Positions 10,310 to 24,100 of a stretch of DNA of 64,000 nucleotides are shown here, piece after piece. Source of the DNA: Neoscytalidium dimidiatum. Its lineage: Eukaryota; Ascomycota; Dothideomycetes; Botryosphaeriales; Botryosphaeriaceae. Both the position numbers and the translations under genes were made by a program. Within the stretch, counting starts at the first letter, position 1, and every line of letters starts with the position of its first letter. The stretch covers positions 2,728,001 through 2,792,000 of the forward strand of contig CM074701.1 of the NCBI GenBank assembly GCA_037367355.1. Direction: 5' to 3'. Under the pieces are notes generated by a model, which was not told where the DNA came from, made no database searches, and saw only the letters and a program-made list of their open reading frames with translations.

Positions 10310-13300
10310 TCACGCCTCCTCGCCCACCCCAACGTCCATCCTCGTCCCCAGATAAACATCCAACGCGCTCCCCACCTCCCCCTCCTCCTCCTCGCCCTCC
10401 CTCCCCGTCGGTGCCGTCGAGCACGGGCACCGATTGAGCATCCCCCCCGTCTTCAGCACCGCCTGCAGCGCCGCCTCGAGCAAGCGGTTCTGCCGCTCCA
10501 GCGCCTCGACACGGGCCTCCAACGCCGCCTCCCTGCTCCCGCCACGCAACGAGAGCAGCGTGTTGTTGTTGTTGCTGCTGCCGGCGCCGATGCGGGCGGG
10601 GAAGCTGGCCGGGTTGGACGAGGAGCGGGCGTGGCGGTGCTGTTGCGCCGAGGAGGAAGACGAGGACGGAGGATGAGGATGGTGATGCGGGGGCGGGGGC
10701 GGGGGCAGCAGCAGGCTCGAGGAGACGGCGGACATGGCGCTCGGGGTCTGGAGGGTGGAGGTGGAGGCGCGGTTGGTGCCTCCTCCGAGCTGGTCCAGGT
10801 GGTGCTGGTGCTGCTGGTGATTCTGCCGCGAGGAAGCGAAGTAGTACCCGAACCCGCTGCTGCTCGACGTCGTCGCGACGCTGTCCCGCCAGTTGCCACC
10901 ACCGCTGCCCTGCTGCTGCGCGGGACCGTCCCTGTTCCGCTGGCCCCCGGCCGCGGCCGACGCGTTCAGATGGCTCCCGTTCTCGCGCGACTGCAGCGCC
11001 GGGTGGTGCAGCTGCAGGTGCGCGCGCAGCTCGCGCAGCTGCTCCTCCCTGCCCGGCACGAACTTCAGGCTGGACGCCCGGCGTGAGGACAACGACGACA
11101 ACGACGACGACAACGACAGGGCTGAGAGGCGCTGTTCCCTGCTCCCCGGGAACTGGTCTTGCTGCTGCTGCGAGCCGCTCTCGCCGCCGCGGCCCATCAC
11201 CAGCTCCATGTCGTCCCTGCTGCTCCTCGCCAACTTGGCCCCCGCCGCCGCCGGTGCGCTCCAGCTCATCTGCACGGCGACGGGCCGTGGTGCCGCGAAA
11301 GAGCCCGAACTGCGCCTCCGCTGGTGATGGAGCTGCTGCTGCTGCTGCTGCTCGCCGAGCACCAACCGAGCAGGCTTCTTCGCGGGGCGGGCGCGCGGCA
11401 CGGGTACCTGCTCAGCGACGGTCACGACGGGCGTCAAGCTCATCTGAGCAGCTTCCGCATCATCGTCACCGTCACCATCCAGCAAGGGCGTGTATCCCGT
11501 GTGCTCCTCGTCCCCGTCATCGTCATCATCACCACCACCACTACCACGCGCCTCCCCCTGCTCGTCCCTCTTCTCCTCCTTCTTCATCATCATCATCTTC
11601 TTCTTCGTCCGCCGCTGCTGAGCGGGGCGCTTTGCGTCCGCCGCCGCAACTTCGTCACCCTCCTCCTCCTCTTCCTTGACGACGATGATACTACGCGCGA
11701 GCGTCTCATCGATGCCTTGCGGGGCGTGATGGCGATGCTGCTGCTGCTGCTGCTGCTGCCACCGCCCGCCGCTCCTCGCCGCATCCGCCGACGCCACCAC
11801 CACACCATCACCACCTCCAGCAGCAGCAGCAGCCCTGTTGCCCCGCACCCCGCTCTCCAGATCCCGCAGCTTGTGCGCGCGCATCTTCTCCTCCCCGCCG
11901 CGCCGCGTCGCGCGCACCGCGCCCTCGCGCCCCTCGTCCCTCTCCCTCTCCTCCGAAGACGACGACGACGACGACGAGCCGCCGGACGCGGAGCCCCCCG
12001 ACGCCGACGACGAGGGCGCCGTGGCGCCGGCCGTCGTGTCCGTCATGACGGAGTCGACGCGGCCGTGGGTCGCCGCGGCAGCGCCGGAGGCGGGCGGGTC
12101 GACGACGTCCGCGGCCGCGGACAGGGTCTGGGAATGCTGTTGCTGAGCCGACTGCTGCCGCCGCTCGCTGCTCGGCGTCCTCTCGCGCTGCGGCAGGAGC
12201 AGTCCGCCACTGCTGCTGCTGCTGCCGCCGCTGCTGGCGCGCTTGATCTGCGAGGGCAGCATGCTGCGGGGGTCTTCTTTCGCGAGCGGGGGCGTGGAGG
12301 TGGAGGAGGGAGGAGGAGAGGAGGATGTCGTGGCGAAAGGGCGTCTGGTGCGGGTTGGTGGTGGTGGTGGCTGCTTGTCCGGCTTGGGTGCGTGCGCGGG
12401 AGGGGGGGAGTGATCCCTCGCGGCACGAGGAAGGGCATGAGAGGCAGCCGCCGGCATCGCCAGCTGCTCGCTCGGCGGGTTGCTGAATAGGGCCGCCTTC
12501 GCGTCCGTCGCGGCGTAGTAGCGCGGCTTGCCGGTGCTCGCGCCCCGAGTCGGCACTTCTGCGTCCCTTTCTCCGCTCTCATCGTCGCGCTCGCTCTGCA
12601 CGAGGCGCACGCTGCTCATCTTGGTCGAGGCTGATTGGGCTTCGTCGGCTGGGAGAGGGGCGGCGCACGCCTTCTCGCCGAGCGTTGACGGGGCGTTGTT
12701 GCTCGTCGTCTCGCCCGGCGAGTCCGGGTTGTGCGGCTGCAGCTTGCCGAGCGTGGATAGCCAGGTGTCGAACTGCTCGGTGCCGAGGGAGTTGAGCTTG
12801 TCCGGCAAGGACGCGGAGCGGCGTTTGAGGGCGAAGAGCTCGTTACTGGGGAGGGATGTTTGTGTCAGTTCATTCGGATCTCTCTTATTTGCTGATAGAT
12901 GTAGAATCAGGGTGTCCAGCAGTGAAGTTGTATGTTGCATACCTCTTTGAATTTTTCAGAGAGGGGGCAGTGAGCGATTGGTTGGCCAACGACGGGTTGT
13001 CGAGTGGGCTTTGATCGGTAACTATTTGCAGGTATTTCGTGTCTGTTTTCTAATGTCAGGTCGGGCAAAAAGGGGTGGGGATGTTGGAGCGGAGCGCCAC
13101 TTACTGCCTTTAGTCTCCATCTGCACGACACCGCGCGGCGGGATGAATGTCTCGGGCGGAGGGTGTGATATACCAGGGCCACTGCCATAAGAAGTATCAC
13201 CAACAGTCAGCAAACTACCTCCAACGAGACACCGTGCGTGCGACCCGTCAACTCAGCCATTGACAAAGCACAAAAGAAACACATCAATCAGAACTCACCC

Positions 13301-14866
13301 CTCAACCGTCCCCACCCTCTCCGCCAAGCTCTTCCTCCTCTTGTACCCCAAAAACCTCAACGCACTCCTTCCCTTCCTACCGCTCCCACCACCGCCTTTC
13401 CTTCCCCCACCACCACTGCTCCCCCCAACCCCGCCGCCAACACCAGCCTCCGGTCCGGTATTCCTCAAAAAATCCGCCAGGTCGAACCGCGCGAACTGCG
13501 CCGCCTCGCCCCTGCCGCCCTCCGTCCTTGGCGCCGCGGCCTTCACCACGCCGCCCGCCCTCTTTCCGGCGCTCTTCTGCTGTTGATGCTGCCCCGGCCC
13601 CATCATCATCATCATCATCGCTTGCTGCTGCTGCTGATGCGACGACAACGACGCGCCCCTAACGCGGTCCTCCCACGAGAAGCGGCGATCCCGCGCCGTC
13701 GTCGCCGCCGCTTTTCTGTCGTCGTTGTCGCCGCCGCCGCCTCTGGTCGCCAGCGGCAAGCTGGGCCGCCTGATGCCGCCGGTCGCGAAGGACGTGTCGA
13801 CGCGGAGCGGCTTGCGGATGACGGCGGGTTTGCTGTTGCTGTTGCTGCTGCTGTTGCTGCTGCCGTCGCGCTGCTGCTTTGCAACACCAGCACCAACACC
13901 AACACCACCCGCACCCGCGACCAAGTTCGGCGCGGCGGTAGTCGTCGTGGCTTCCTCCTCCTCCTCCTCCTCCTCGTCGCCGTCGTCGTCGTCCTCGACG
14001 TCCGGCAGGACCGCGGACGCGGTGCGCGTGGTGGCGGTCGTGGTCAGGCTGGTCGGCGCGGTGGTGGACGACGACGACGCGGCGGTGGCGGCCGTCAGGT
14101 TCGGGTTCTCCGGGCCCCAGAAGGGCGGGTCGGGCAGGTTCCACCAGCAGGGGGAGCCGGAGCCGGAGCGGTCGCGGGCGGAGGAGGAGGATGATGATGA
14201 CGACGACGACGACGACGACGACGAGAACTTGTCGTCGTTCTTGTCGGCCCGGTCTTTCGTCCGCTTCTTGGTGCGGGTGGGCCCCTTTTCCGGGTCGGTG
14301 TGGTTGTTGTTGTTGTCGTCGTAGTCGTCGTCCTCGGAGGAGTCCGAGTTCGTTGGGAACGGGCCGTTCACGCGTCGTCGTCGTCGTCTTGGTCGTCGCC
14401 GGTGGCGGCTGCGCGAGTGGTCGATTGTGGTGGTGGTGTTGACGTTGTCTGCGGTGCTGTTTTCGTCGACGTTCCTGCCTTCGAGCAGGTGCACGTGCGG
14501 GACGTCCGCGGGCAAGGGCGGTTCCTCTGCTTTAGCCGCTGAGGAGGACGACAGATGGGGTGCGCCGTCCTCGTAGAAGAGCTCGGCGCTGGTGCTGCGG
14601 GCGGCGGCGGTGCGGGCGGAAGGGGTGACGATGGTGGTGGCGCTGGCGAGGGTGGTGCGCGGGGTGTGGTTCATGAAGAGCAGAGGGGAAGGGAAGGAGG
14701 AGGAAGAGGGATTTCGTTGCTGCTGAGACGACGAGGTAGAGGAGTTGGAGGGGGGTTGGAGGATGGAGGAGGAAGGAGGAGCGGGGGGGCCAGCTGTGGT
14801 ATCGACGGCCGTAGAGGGAAGGCCTCGAGCCGTGGCCGTGGCACTGCTGCTAACGGCTGGCTGCAT
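10310..14866 (-). CDS. 1419-residue low-complexity protein with short C-terminal coiled coil, function unknown
   Basis: Four exons (13299-14866, 13105-13181, 12943-13021, 10310-12845) joined by canonical GT...AG introns keep phase throughout and total 1420 codons including the stop. Two small internal exons link two large ones: their translations are GISHPPPETFIPPRGVVQM and SPLDNPSLANQSLTAPSLK. Most of the protein is predicted disordered, with long Ser, Asp/Glu, Gln, His and Pro runs coded by CTG/GAC-type trinucleotide repeats. Ordered islands are FARFDLADFLRNTGPEAG and RFLGYKRRKSLAERVG near the end of exon 1, NELFALKRRSASLPDKLNSL at the start of exon 4, and ALEARVEALERQNRLLEAAL (from about residue 1349), a short coiled coil followed by LKTGG and a C-P-C motif. 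No enzymatic domain is visible. It resembles a scaffold or regulatory protein; homologues likely exist in related fungi, but I cannot name the family. Confidence 0.75.
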
Positions 14867-17800
14867 CTGGCCTTCTTCCTTCCTCGGAGACTTAACGGGT
14901 TTGGGTCGAACGACGTGGACAGCAAGAGAGCCGAGCTCCGACGGGAAGAGATGTTTGAAACGGTAGTCTGGGAATCGTTCCGTCGGGAAAAAGACGAGGC
15001 GAGGTAGACAGGATGGTGGGTTATTCTCGTCGCAGGTTTACGATTGAAGGGGCGTTTAATCGGTAGCCCTGGATGGCCCCGGTAGTCGGCGTGACCGCCC
15101 AGATGCCCGTTGCGGTGCCAGGCTCGCAGGCACAGCAGCAGTCAATGCGTGTCGGAGATGTCCCGAGTGATGGAACCGGCAGTAGAGAGGGTAGATCGAA
15201 GCGGTGTTCCAGAGTTCTGGTCTGGCAGCGTTTGGACGTGTTCTGGAATCTCCCAGGGTCCGGGAAGTGGATCTGCTGGACGGTGAATGGACTTGGTATC
15301 CCTCCACCTGATGCCTGGGTACCACTGCGCCAGTGGATACCTGCCGGGGTAGGTTGTCTGTACAGTACGGGGGCAGGGCGCGTGCGTGCGTGCAGTGCCT
15401 GTCCTTTCTCGTGCTTGCTACCAAGCGGTTGCAGCAAGCTGCGCGGTCATGTATGTAGGTCGGGAAGTCTGAAGCAATGGACCGAACCAACGACAGCGCC
15501 GGCGGAGAGGTCGGCGGGAAAAGAAGCGAGTGAAATAAGAGCGGATGGTGGGACGGAGGGTCAATTCGGATATGCGATGCGCGTGCAGGTCGACCAAGAT
15601 GCGCGCCAGCTCATCTGATGAACGTGCTCTAGCAGCAGCAGAAAAACGGCAAGTCGAAGCAAAAGAGATGCTGGAAACGAAAGCAAGGCAGATGGTCATG
15701 AATTTTTTTTTAGTCTCCTGCCTCCGAGACTGGGGCGCGGAAGCTGCAAAGAGAAACCGGCGCCGCGGCAATATAAACAACGTGCTCTTTGTGCTATTCT
15801 CGCGCACCGCACGGTGTGGCTCACCCTCTCCTCTTTCGACTCACCTGCCGCCTTTCTTCCCCCAATGGCCTCCCACACGTACCGTCCTCGTGCGACCGTC
15901 AGCATGCGCACGAACACGTTCCCGGAACCATGCCTTTCAGGTGCGAGGGGGTGGGAGGAGGTCGTGGAGTCAGGCGAAAAGCGTTGGACGCGCCCCCTCC
16001 AGCGGCAAATGAGAAGCCGCCGTTGCACTGCAGCAAATCAGCAGCTGGCAGGAAGCGGTGTCCATGAGGCAATTTCCCTGTAGGCCGCGGCTCTCCAACG
16101 TCTCCACGCACGCACAACTCCTCCTGCTCGTCATCCTCGAGCGCGTCGGTCCTACACCGAAGGATCGATCAATCGCTCTCTCTTGCCCCCCCCCTCCCTT
16201 TAGTGCAGCCGCCCAACTTCCTAAACGCAGCTGCGCCGCATCCGTGTCGGGAAACGAGAGCTTGAACAGAGGAAGCGCCAGCGTCTGCGGTGCGACATGG
16301 CCGTCGTCCAAAGCGGGTTGATAGACGGTAGGACGACAGACACATGCTCACATCAGTTCGGGGGCGGTAAGCGGGGACCGGGGAATATGAGAGGCGGACG
16401 GGCAGGCAGGCAGAGACGGTGAGATGACCTCAGCTAGCCGAATGGGGACGAGGCGTATGGAGAGAGAGAGAAAGTAAAGCGAGAAAGAGAAGTGTACCGG
16501 TCCAATGTACCTGCAACAGCGAAGCAGGCAGTGGGCGACGGTCGTGGCGAATGACCGGCCGACGGGGACGCTGACCTCGACCTCCCTTGCGTCGGAAAGT
16601 GAGCCATCCCATCGCCCAATCGCCCGAGCGTCGGCATTTCCGCTTCACTGCAGCCAGCTTGGGAGCCACGGGCATGTCTGAAGTCACATCTTCGGCGCCA
16701 ACACCAGGCGTTGTGGGCGCGCTGGCAGCACTATTGGCATTGGCATCGCCACAGGCACGACGTTGTAGAGAGAGCGCATGGACGGAACAACGCTCCGCCC
16801 ACAGACCATCCGCCTGATGGATGGCGGGCTGGCCGTTTCTGAAACAGGGGTTCAGCAAGCTGGGCGGGAGAGGGTGAGAAAAGAAAGGGATCCTGGGAGA
16901 GCGATGCGTACGTAAATAGCGCGGTGCAACGGTCGATGGAAGCGTCGACGGAGATTAAAGAAACGCTTGACGCCCACGAGAATCCACGCCCGCCGGACCG
17001 AGTACCCAGGTAAGTGGTTCGTACATGTACACCGACCTGTCGATTGGGCGGCAGATCTGCTGGCAAAGGCGTCACGCGTTCTGGCATCCGTAGCGGACAG
17101 CGCCCGTCATTCCCATCTCGCCGTTGTCGGTCGGGCTTTTTTCTTGATCTACTGCGCAGTCGATCAACCGATGCCCACTGGGCAAGCCTTGCCCAACCAC
17201 AACCCACATGAAGGGAGAAGAAGGGTGTGGATGGAGAGCAGTGGCGGTGGGCAGCCACAGAGAAGCGACGGCATCTGGTCACGCCTCACTTCACGCAGCT
17301 GACATGCATGTCGCACGACGCGCCAGCTGGCCCTCGGAATTTCGAGCTCTGCCCATTTTCTTTTTTTTTTTTCTTTTTCCCCGACGTTGTACACGGCAGG
17401 CCGCTGTGCTCCCCCCCGCTTTCCGGCCCCAACCCACACCAACCACCTCTGTGATGCACCGGAAGCCTCCCGAGTCGCCGGGCCCCCTGAGAGCTTGCGT
17501 AACCGACCGCGCCGCCGTGCTCTGCTATCTCAGCAGCCAGCTCAGGTGCTTGTCAGCCGCCAAGCCAGGCAAACCCCCCCGGCTCGCTGACAAGACTGGG
17601 GAAGGGAGAGAGCCCCGCTTCCTGTCTGTTCCCCCCCTCCCTCATATGCCGTCCGCGTGTCTGCCTCGTGGCTCCTCCACCGGCCGGCCCACACCCGCGC
17701 GTGGCCGAGCGGGAAAAGAAAGGTGAAGAGGAGAAACGTCCAGCGACGTCGACTCACTCCGGCGCAGCCACGTCTTGGTGCTTCACTCGACGCCCTCTCG

Positions 17801-18189
17801 CAGCAGAATGCAGCACCGATGCGTCAACCAGTCACTCACTCACACGCACACGCACACGCACACGCACGAGCACGAGCTACCTAGCAAGACAAGGCGACTG
17901 CCTCCCTGATCCCCTTTCGAGAGAAAGAACTGCGAACCAGCTTCTCCCAATTCCAAGAAGAGAAGGAAGAATGGGGAAAGCAAAAGCAAAAAATGAAAAG
18001 GGTTCTAGCAATGATACCACTGGATCCCAAAGTCCGAAGTGATCCTTAACCACCTATTGCAAATCCCTAATGTCCGCAAGAAATCATAACGCCTACCAAT
18101 GCTGCGTGCTTCCGTGATAAAGTCGCTCCGTCTCTCTTTTCTCCAAAAGTAAATGTGTGACGTGCTGTTCCTCTCCAACCTCGACCCGC
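14867..18189. other. 3.3-kb gene-poor upstream region
   Basis: Lies upstream of the low-complexity gene and downstream of SEN1, both on the minus strand. Pyrimidine-rich and GC-rich with homopolymer stretches (for example a T run near 17360-17371) and a CACACG microsatellite. Many short overlapping frames occur on both strands, none with a domain or good start context. It probably holds a long promoter or 5' leader and the SEN1 3' end. Confidence 0.5.
17841..17868. repeat. CACACG hexanucleotide microsatellite
   Basis: Four to five copies of a CA-rich hexamer, about 320 bp downstream of the SEN1 stop codon. Confidence 0.8.
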
Positions 18190-21100
18190 TCAAGGCCTCG
18201 GCTTCTTCTGATTCCTGGGCATGAACGGATCCGCCTTCCTCTTGACCACCTTGCTCGGCACCATCTTCGGCTTTTGTTGCTGCCCGCCCGCCATGGTCGC
18301 CGAAGACGAACCCGGTCTGGACGGAGGAGCAGAAGGAGGAGAGCTGCGCGCCCCTTCGCTCCTCCTCTCCACCTTCTCATCCACCACCCCATCACCCATC
18401 TCCACATCCCCATCCCCATCAGCACCATCACTGCCATCCCCTCCCCCGCCGAGGAAATCGCCCCAATCGTCATCCACAACGCTGTTCTTCTCCTTCTTGA
18501 TCATCGGCGGCGGAGCCTGCGCACCCTTCGCCGCCGCGACCTTCCCACCGCTCCCCTCACTGCTCGCACTGCCCTTCCTCTCCTGCTTCACCGGAACCGG
18601 CTGGGGATCCTCCTCCTCCCTCTTGATCGCCTTGATCCCGTTCGTGACCGGGCCCGAATACGCGCCCTTCGGCGCCGGGAAAGCGCTCGACGGCTTCCGA
18701 AGCATCTGCAGCAAGTTCCCCTGCGTGTACCTCTCCCGCTTCCGCGCGTCCTCGACGAGCAGCTTCCAGAACTCCCCGCGCACCAGGGACTGCGAGTTCC
18801 CCAGCACCCACAGCGAGCTCTTCGCGCGCGTCAGGCCGACGTTCATGCGCCGGATGTCCTGGAGGAAGCCGATGCCGCCCGCGGGGCTGGCGCGCACGCA
18901 CGAGAAGATGATGATCTCGCTCTCGCGGCCCTGGTACGCGTCGGTCGTGTTGAACTCGACGAACTCGAAGACGGCGTCGCCGAATTGGCGCGAAAAGCGG
19001 TCCTTGAGTTCGCGGAGCTGGCTCTTGTACGGGGTGATGATGCCGATCTTGCCGCGCAGGTCGACCGTTTCGCGGAAGTCGTTCATCAGGCGCGAGTACA
19101 GCGCCATCGCGACGTCGATCTCCGCGAGGTTGATGAGCGAGTGGCCCTTGGGCGCCGCCTGGTGCTGGCCCTGCACGTCAAAGAAGTGGTAAGGGGCGAG
19201 CAACGTGCTGCTGTGCCAGGGCTTTTCGCGGAGCGCCGCCATGTCAGCGCCGTCCAGAAGCCTGCCGTCGTAGAAGGTTTGTGAAGGAAAGTAGCTGATC
19301 TCCGGGTGCATGCGATACTGCGTGTCGAGGAGATGGACGTCATTGGGGTGGTTTGTCTGCATACGGACGAACAAACTCTGTTCATACTGGAACCGGGCAG
19401 CCTCTTTGGAGAAAACGGTAGGAGGCAGCTGCTTGGGATCACCGACAAGGATTGCCTTCGCACAGCCATACTTCAGAGGAATGAGGGCGCTCATTTCCAC
19501 ACACTGCGCGGCCTCATCAACGACCACCGTCTCGAACTCGATGTTCAGATTCTGGAACATTTCGTGGCCGGAACCGCTGAGAGTCGCACAAATGACATGA
19601 GACTCGTCGAGAATGGCTTGCTGCGCTCGTTTCCTGTTGAGATCGGCCGTACGACTCTGCGCGGCCTCCTTGTCCTTGCACTCGTCGATTTTGCTGCTTA
19701 GCTGCGCTTTGCGGCGGCGAAGAACATCAAACTCATCTTTGAGCGTCGACAGCGCTTCGCCCTTCAACTCTCCGGAATCGAGTTTCTCGCGTGCCTCCCG
19801 GACCTTCTCCGACACCATCTGATGCTCCTTCATGATCTTGCCAGTCTCCTCCCGCTGGTCGCCGTTCTGATCAGGGTTGATGTTCAGCCTGGCATTTACC
19901 AGTTCATCCAGAGTGACATCCTTGACATTGGCATTCATCGCGTCGCTGCGACCCAGCCTGACGACCGCGATCTTGCGGTGTTGACCGTTAGTCGTCTTGA
20001 TGCCCTCCTTGAAACGCATCACCAACTCATCAACCGCAGCGTTACTGGGCGCGCAAACCAGTAATTTCTTTGGCGCGGGAAGGTTGCCTCGTACTGCAGC
20101 GGGATTGGTACCAGCAGGCTTGTTAATCACCGTGCCTCCTGCGTTCTTAAGGCTTTCCGTAAGGAGTGCACCGACGATAGCGACAATGGTTTTGGTTTTA
20201 CCCGAACCAGGAGGGCCCTGAATAAGGGTGAAAGCATCATTGTCGATCGCCGACTTGACAGCCTTAGCTTGAGCCTTATTCAGACTATACGTCTCTCTGA
20301 ACGGCTCAAGCTGCTTATCATTATAATTCAACAAAGGCGATGGCTTCGCTTTGATGATCTCATCACAGAGGTCATAGTACTGCAAACCGACCAGCGCACC
20401 ATATTCACGCTCGAGCGGTGTGATCGATTGAATCTTGACTCCGTACACCACGGCATTTGGAGCGAGCGATTGAATCAGGGGCGAACCATGGACGAGACGA
20501 TAAAGAATTTCGAGATGTGCCTTCTTCCGGGTGATGCGGAAGACTCTTGCGAGGCAATTTGGCGCATCGCGCGTTGTAGCCGGCTGAGGCGCCTTCGAGA
20601 GAAGACAGATATCCCCTTCGGAGATCTGGATCTCCTTGTTGTCCGCATGGGACATATTTGTGGAGAGCTCAATAAAGGCGTCCACATTGGAGCGGTTGAT
20701 GACCTTGATCTCAAACGGTTTGAAGGTCCCTTCTTCTCGAGCCTTGACGAATCCTTGCCACGCTTCTAGTGTAAGTAATGGCTGGAACGTGTTCTTGTAG
20801 TCGAAGGGTGACTGGAACTTATTGGGAACCCTGGTGTAGATATCCGTCCGCGAATTGGGTGGGAAGTCTCCTTCATGGAAGTAATCCCACTTGAGAATAG
20901 TTTCATGGAGTGAGGAGAGATTCGGCGCCAATCGTGCACGCATGTCCTTGTACGACCGCTGAACTCTCTTCTTCTTAACGGGGCCCTGCGGCAACAGAGG
21001 CAGCCTCGGCTTAAGAGCCTTCTCCTTCTTTACCGACGGACCGAAAAGCTCCTCATCGATCTCATCTTCGTCGTCATCCGAACTCTCATCAGAAGACACC

Positions 21101-24100
21101 ATGACGCCTTCACCCTTAGCGCTGTGGTCCTTTCCAGCGACGCCAATACCACGCGTGCCAGATCCTGCCTCAGCAGTCTGAGCAGCGACGCCAATGAGGG
21201 CGCTCTTCTTCTGTTTCTGCAATGCCTCGAGCTTTTTCCTCTTCGCTTCTTCCTTCTCTCGCTCACGCTGCTTCATGAATTCGCTTCGATCCGGTAGGGC
21301 AGCTGGCTTCTTCAGCTTCACGGCCTGTTGCTGGATAGCCTTTTGACGTTCTTTCCATGCCGCAGCTGACTTCGTTTGGTCAGCCACAATCTTGCTGAGG
21401 CTATCAGACTCCTCGGCACCGGAGCTGGCCGGTGAAGACCTCCCCGTGCCACTTGTCGCCCATGCGCTAATCGACCCCTGCTTGACTTTCTTCTGAGCCT
21501 TCTCTTCCTTCCTGATGGAGTAGCCCAGATGCTTTTCCAAAGCTTCATACAATTGCGCTTGCTGATTCGGAGAAAGCTTTGTCCGGACTGTCCCATCCAA
21601 GACCTCTTCTATGAAAAGACAAGTATCGCGGTCGATATCGATACTAGCATTCCTAAGACGTACGAGAAGTTTGGTAGTAAGGGCAACCGCCTTGTTGATG
21701 AGGTACTCGTCGCGCAAGCGCAGCCATTTTGTCATGGCACCCATCGTGATCTGTGGCCACTTAAGGAGCTTCTTGGCAATATCTGCTCCCTTCTCCGTAT
21801 TCTGAGTCTCGGCTTGCTTCAGGGCGTTCGCGAAATGGCTGTACTCGTCATACAGAGCGTCCGCGAACTGCATAGTATCACGACAGAAGTCCATCATGCG
21901 CGCCTTGTCGTGACCGACGTTGCTCCAATCTTCCGTTTTCTTGAAAATGGCCATCAGAGTTTGCCATAGTTCTGTCCAGACTTGCTCCGTAACAGCAGCC
22001 TCCTCAACAGTTAAGATGCGTGATCTCAGAATGCCATCTTGAGGGCTGCAGAGTACGTCCACAATGTCGGCGCATAACTTCAGAGTATTAGGCATTGGGG
22101 CAAACACCTGCTTCTTAGAGACCCTTCGCAGTGATTGCTCGAACGGCTTAAGGGAATTGAAATAGAAGCGCTTGACAATGTGGCCAAGAGCGTCCCGACG
22201 GCTATCTTCCGAGCTCACCGCCTTGACAACTTCCACAGCGGTCTGACGCAGTTCCGATTCCGAGGAGAAGAGATGGATTATAACGGCATGAGCTGAATCC
22301 CTTGAGTCGAATAGTTTGTTGAGGTCGCTCGGAGAGAAGTCGGAAAGCTTCTCGAGGACACTGGTCACCGCCTTCGACAGGTTGGAAAACGTGGTGTTCC
22401 ACCAATTCATGGTTTTGGATATCTGCACGCCCGACTTGACAACGAATGGCTCCATACCTACCAGCAGGCCTGCAGCCGTCAGGACCTGCGTGGCGAGGTC
22501 GACATCGCCTGGGTATATGGCTTTGATGATAGTATCCCAAACGGGGGGCACGTCGTTTTTCAAGTCATGGTGCAGCTGCTCACCGCGTAATAGAGTCTCC
22601 TTGTCAACTTCCAAGGACAAGCAATCCAACTGCAGTGTATACTGAACCACCTGCAGACCAAGATCAACGATGTGGGCGTCTTGATTGAGGCTCTTATCGA
22701 CCCTAATCGTGGCCAGAATATCCTCGATGTGGACGTTGACGAAGTCGAGCATATCGGTCACGGTGGCGTAGCCGACGAAGGTCGAGCGGGTGTTTCCAGT
22801 GTTCATTCTGCGCAGAGACTGCAACAGAGTCCTTAGGCCAAGTTCGTAACAATACGATCGCGAAGTACGCGAGTATCTGTCTTCCTGAAAACGAGACAGG
22901 AGCTGGTGGACAAGGGCGCGGCAGGCTGGTGTCTGATTTGTTGGTTTGATGGAGGCAAAGAAAGGAGTGACCCAGCCAAAGACCTCATGCAAAGTATTTG
23001 ATTCCGAAGCATCCTGCTTCTCCGCGCGGAGCAAGATCTGCTCAAGTGTCTTGTTGCCCAAGATTTGCTCGATGACCGTGACTGGCGAGATAGCACCCAT
23101 TGCGTCCCAGAAGTCAAGAGCCGATTTTTTGAGAAGCTCCTGGATCGTCCCCATCAGGTCCTTAAAGCCAGCGAAGTCGAATTGAAGATGCTCAAGAGTA
23201 AGCTTGCACACGTCAATTTCGATAGCGCGAAGATGATGCGTAATGAGCTCCTTATCCAGCTTATCCACGATGATCCGGACGCCTCCCCAGAAGAGGGGTA
23301 GGAACGGCGCGTCGAGGCAGATGAGCTGGACCCGCTTCATCGCGTCGAACAGCGGATCACGAACCGCGGCCGCGAATTCTGTCTTGGTGAGGCCGCGCTT
23401 GAATCTTGTCCAAGATGTCACGGCCCAGATGTATCGATTCTGATTAGTACTGAAAAGGAACCTGGTCATTGCAGCGGTGTAGGTGCTAAGCCGTAACCTT
23501 TTCCTGGTCTGGACGAGGTCAAATGGCTCGTCGAAATGATTCGCCAAGAGCAGCTCATTTTTCAAGAGCGCCTCGCAGCTAAGAGACTCGAAGAGCGAGT
23601 ACATGCCCTTTTTGTCCAATGTCGAAATACCTCTCGTAGCCTCCGGCGCATTTCGCAGAAGTTCTGCAGCATGGTCAAGACCGGAGATAATCCGCTCCAA
23701 GTTCATGTTATCAAAGACACCCATGAATTTGGAGACCTCATCTGAATCGTACTCCTCCTCCAGCTTATGCTTCAGCTCGTTGCGGGCCCGGTGGTACAGC
23801 CTGATGCAGACGTCGCAAGACGTCATGGCCTGGTCCAGCTTGTCCTTCAGCCAATCCTGATATGGCGCTGCGTCGGCGCCATCAAAGGCGAATATCGGGA
23901 GGCAATCAAGTACGAGATTCTTCCTAGCCTCCGCGTCGGCCAACTTCTTGTGCCGCTGATGCCTCTCCGCCTCATCTTCGTCGTCCAGCTGGCCAACCAG
24001 ATCTTCGTCAAGGTAAACGCCGTCCTGGTCCGACGAGTAGTTCCGGGGGCAGAAGAGATGTAGATCTTCAGGCAGTTGCTTGAGCTCACTACGTAGCGAA

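Noticed and set aside
11159..12490. 443-residue plus-strand open frame and several others around 10.4-14.9 kb
   Set aside because: Antisense readings of CTG/GAC repeat tracts in the low-complexity gene; Leu/Arg/His homopolymers only.
18157..19284. 375-residue plus-strand open frame
   Set aside because: Antisense to the SEN1 C-terminus; GC-rich third positions keep stops rare.
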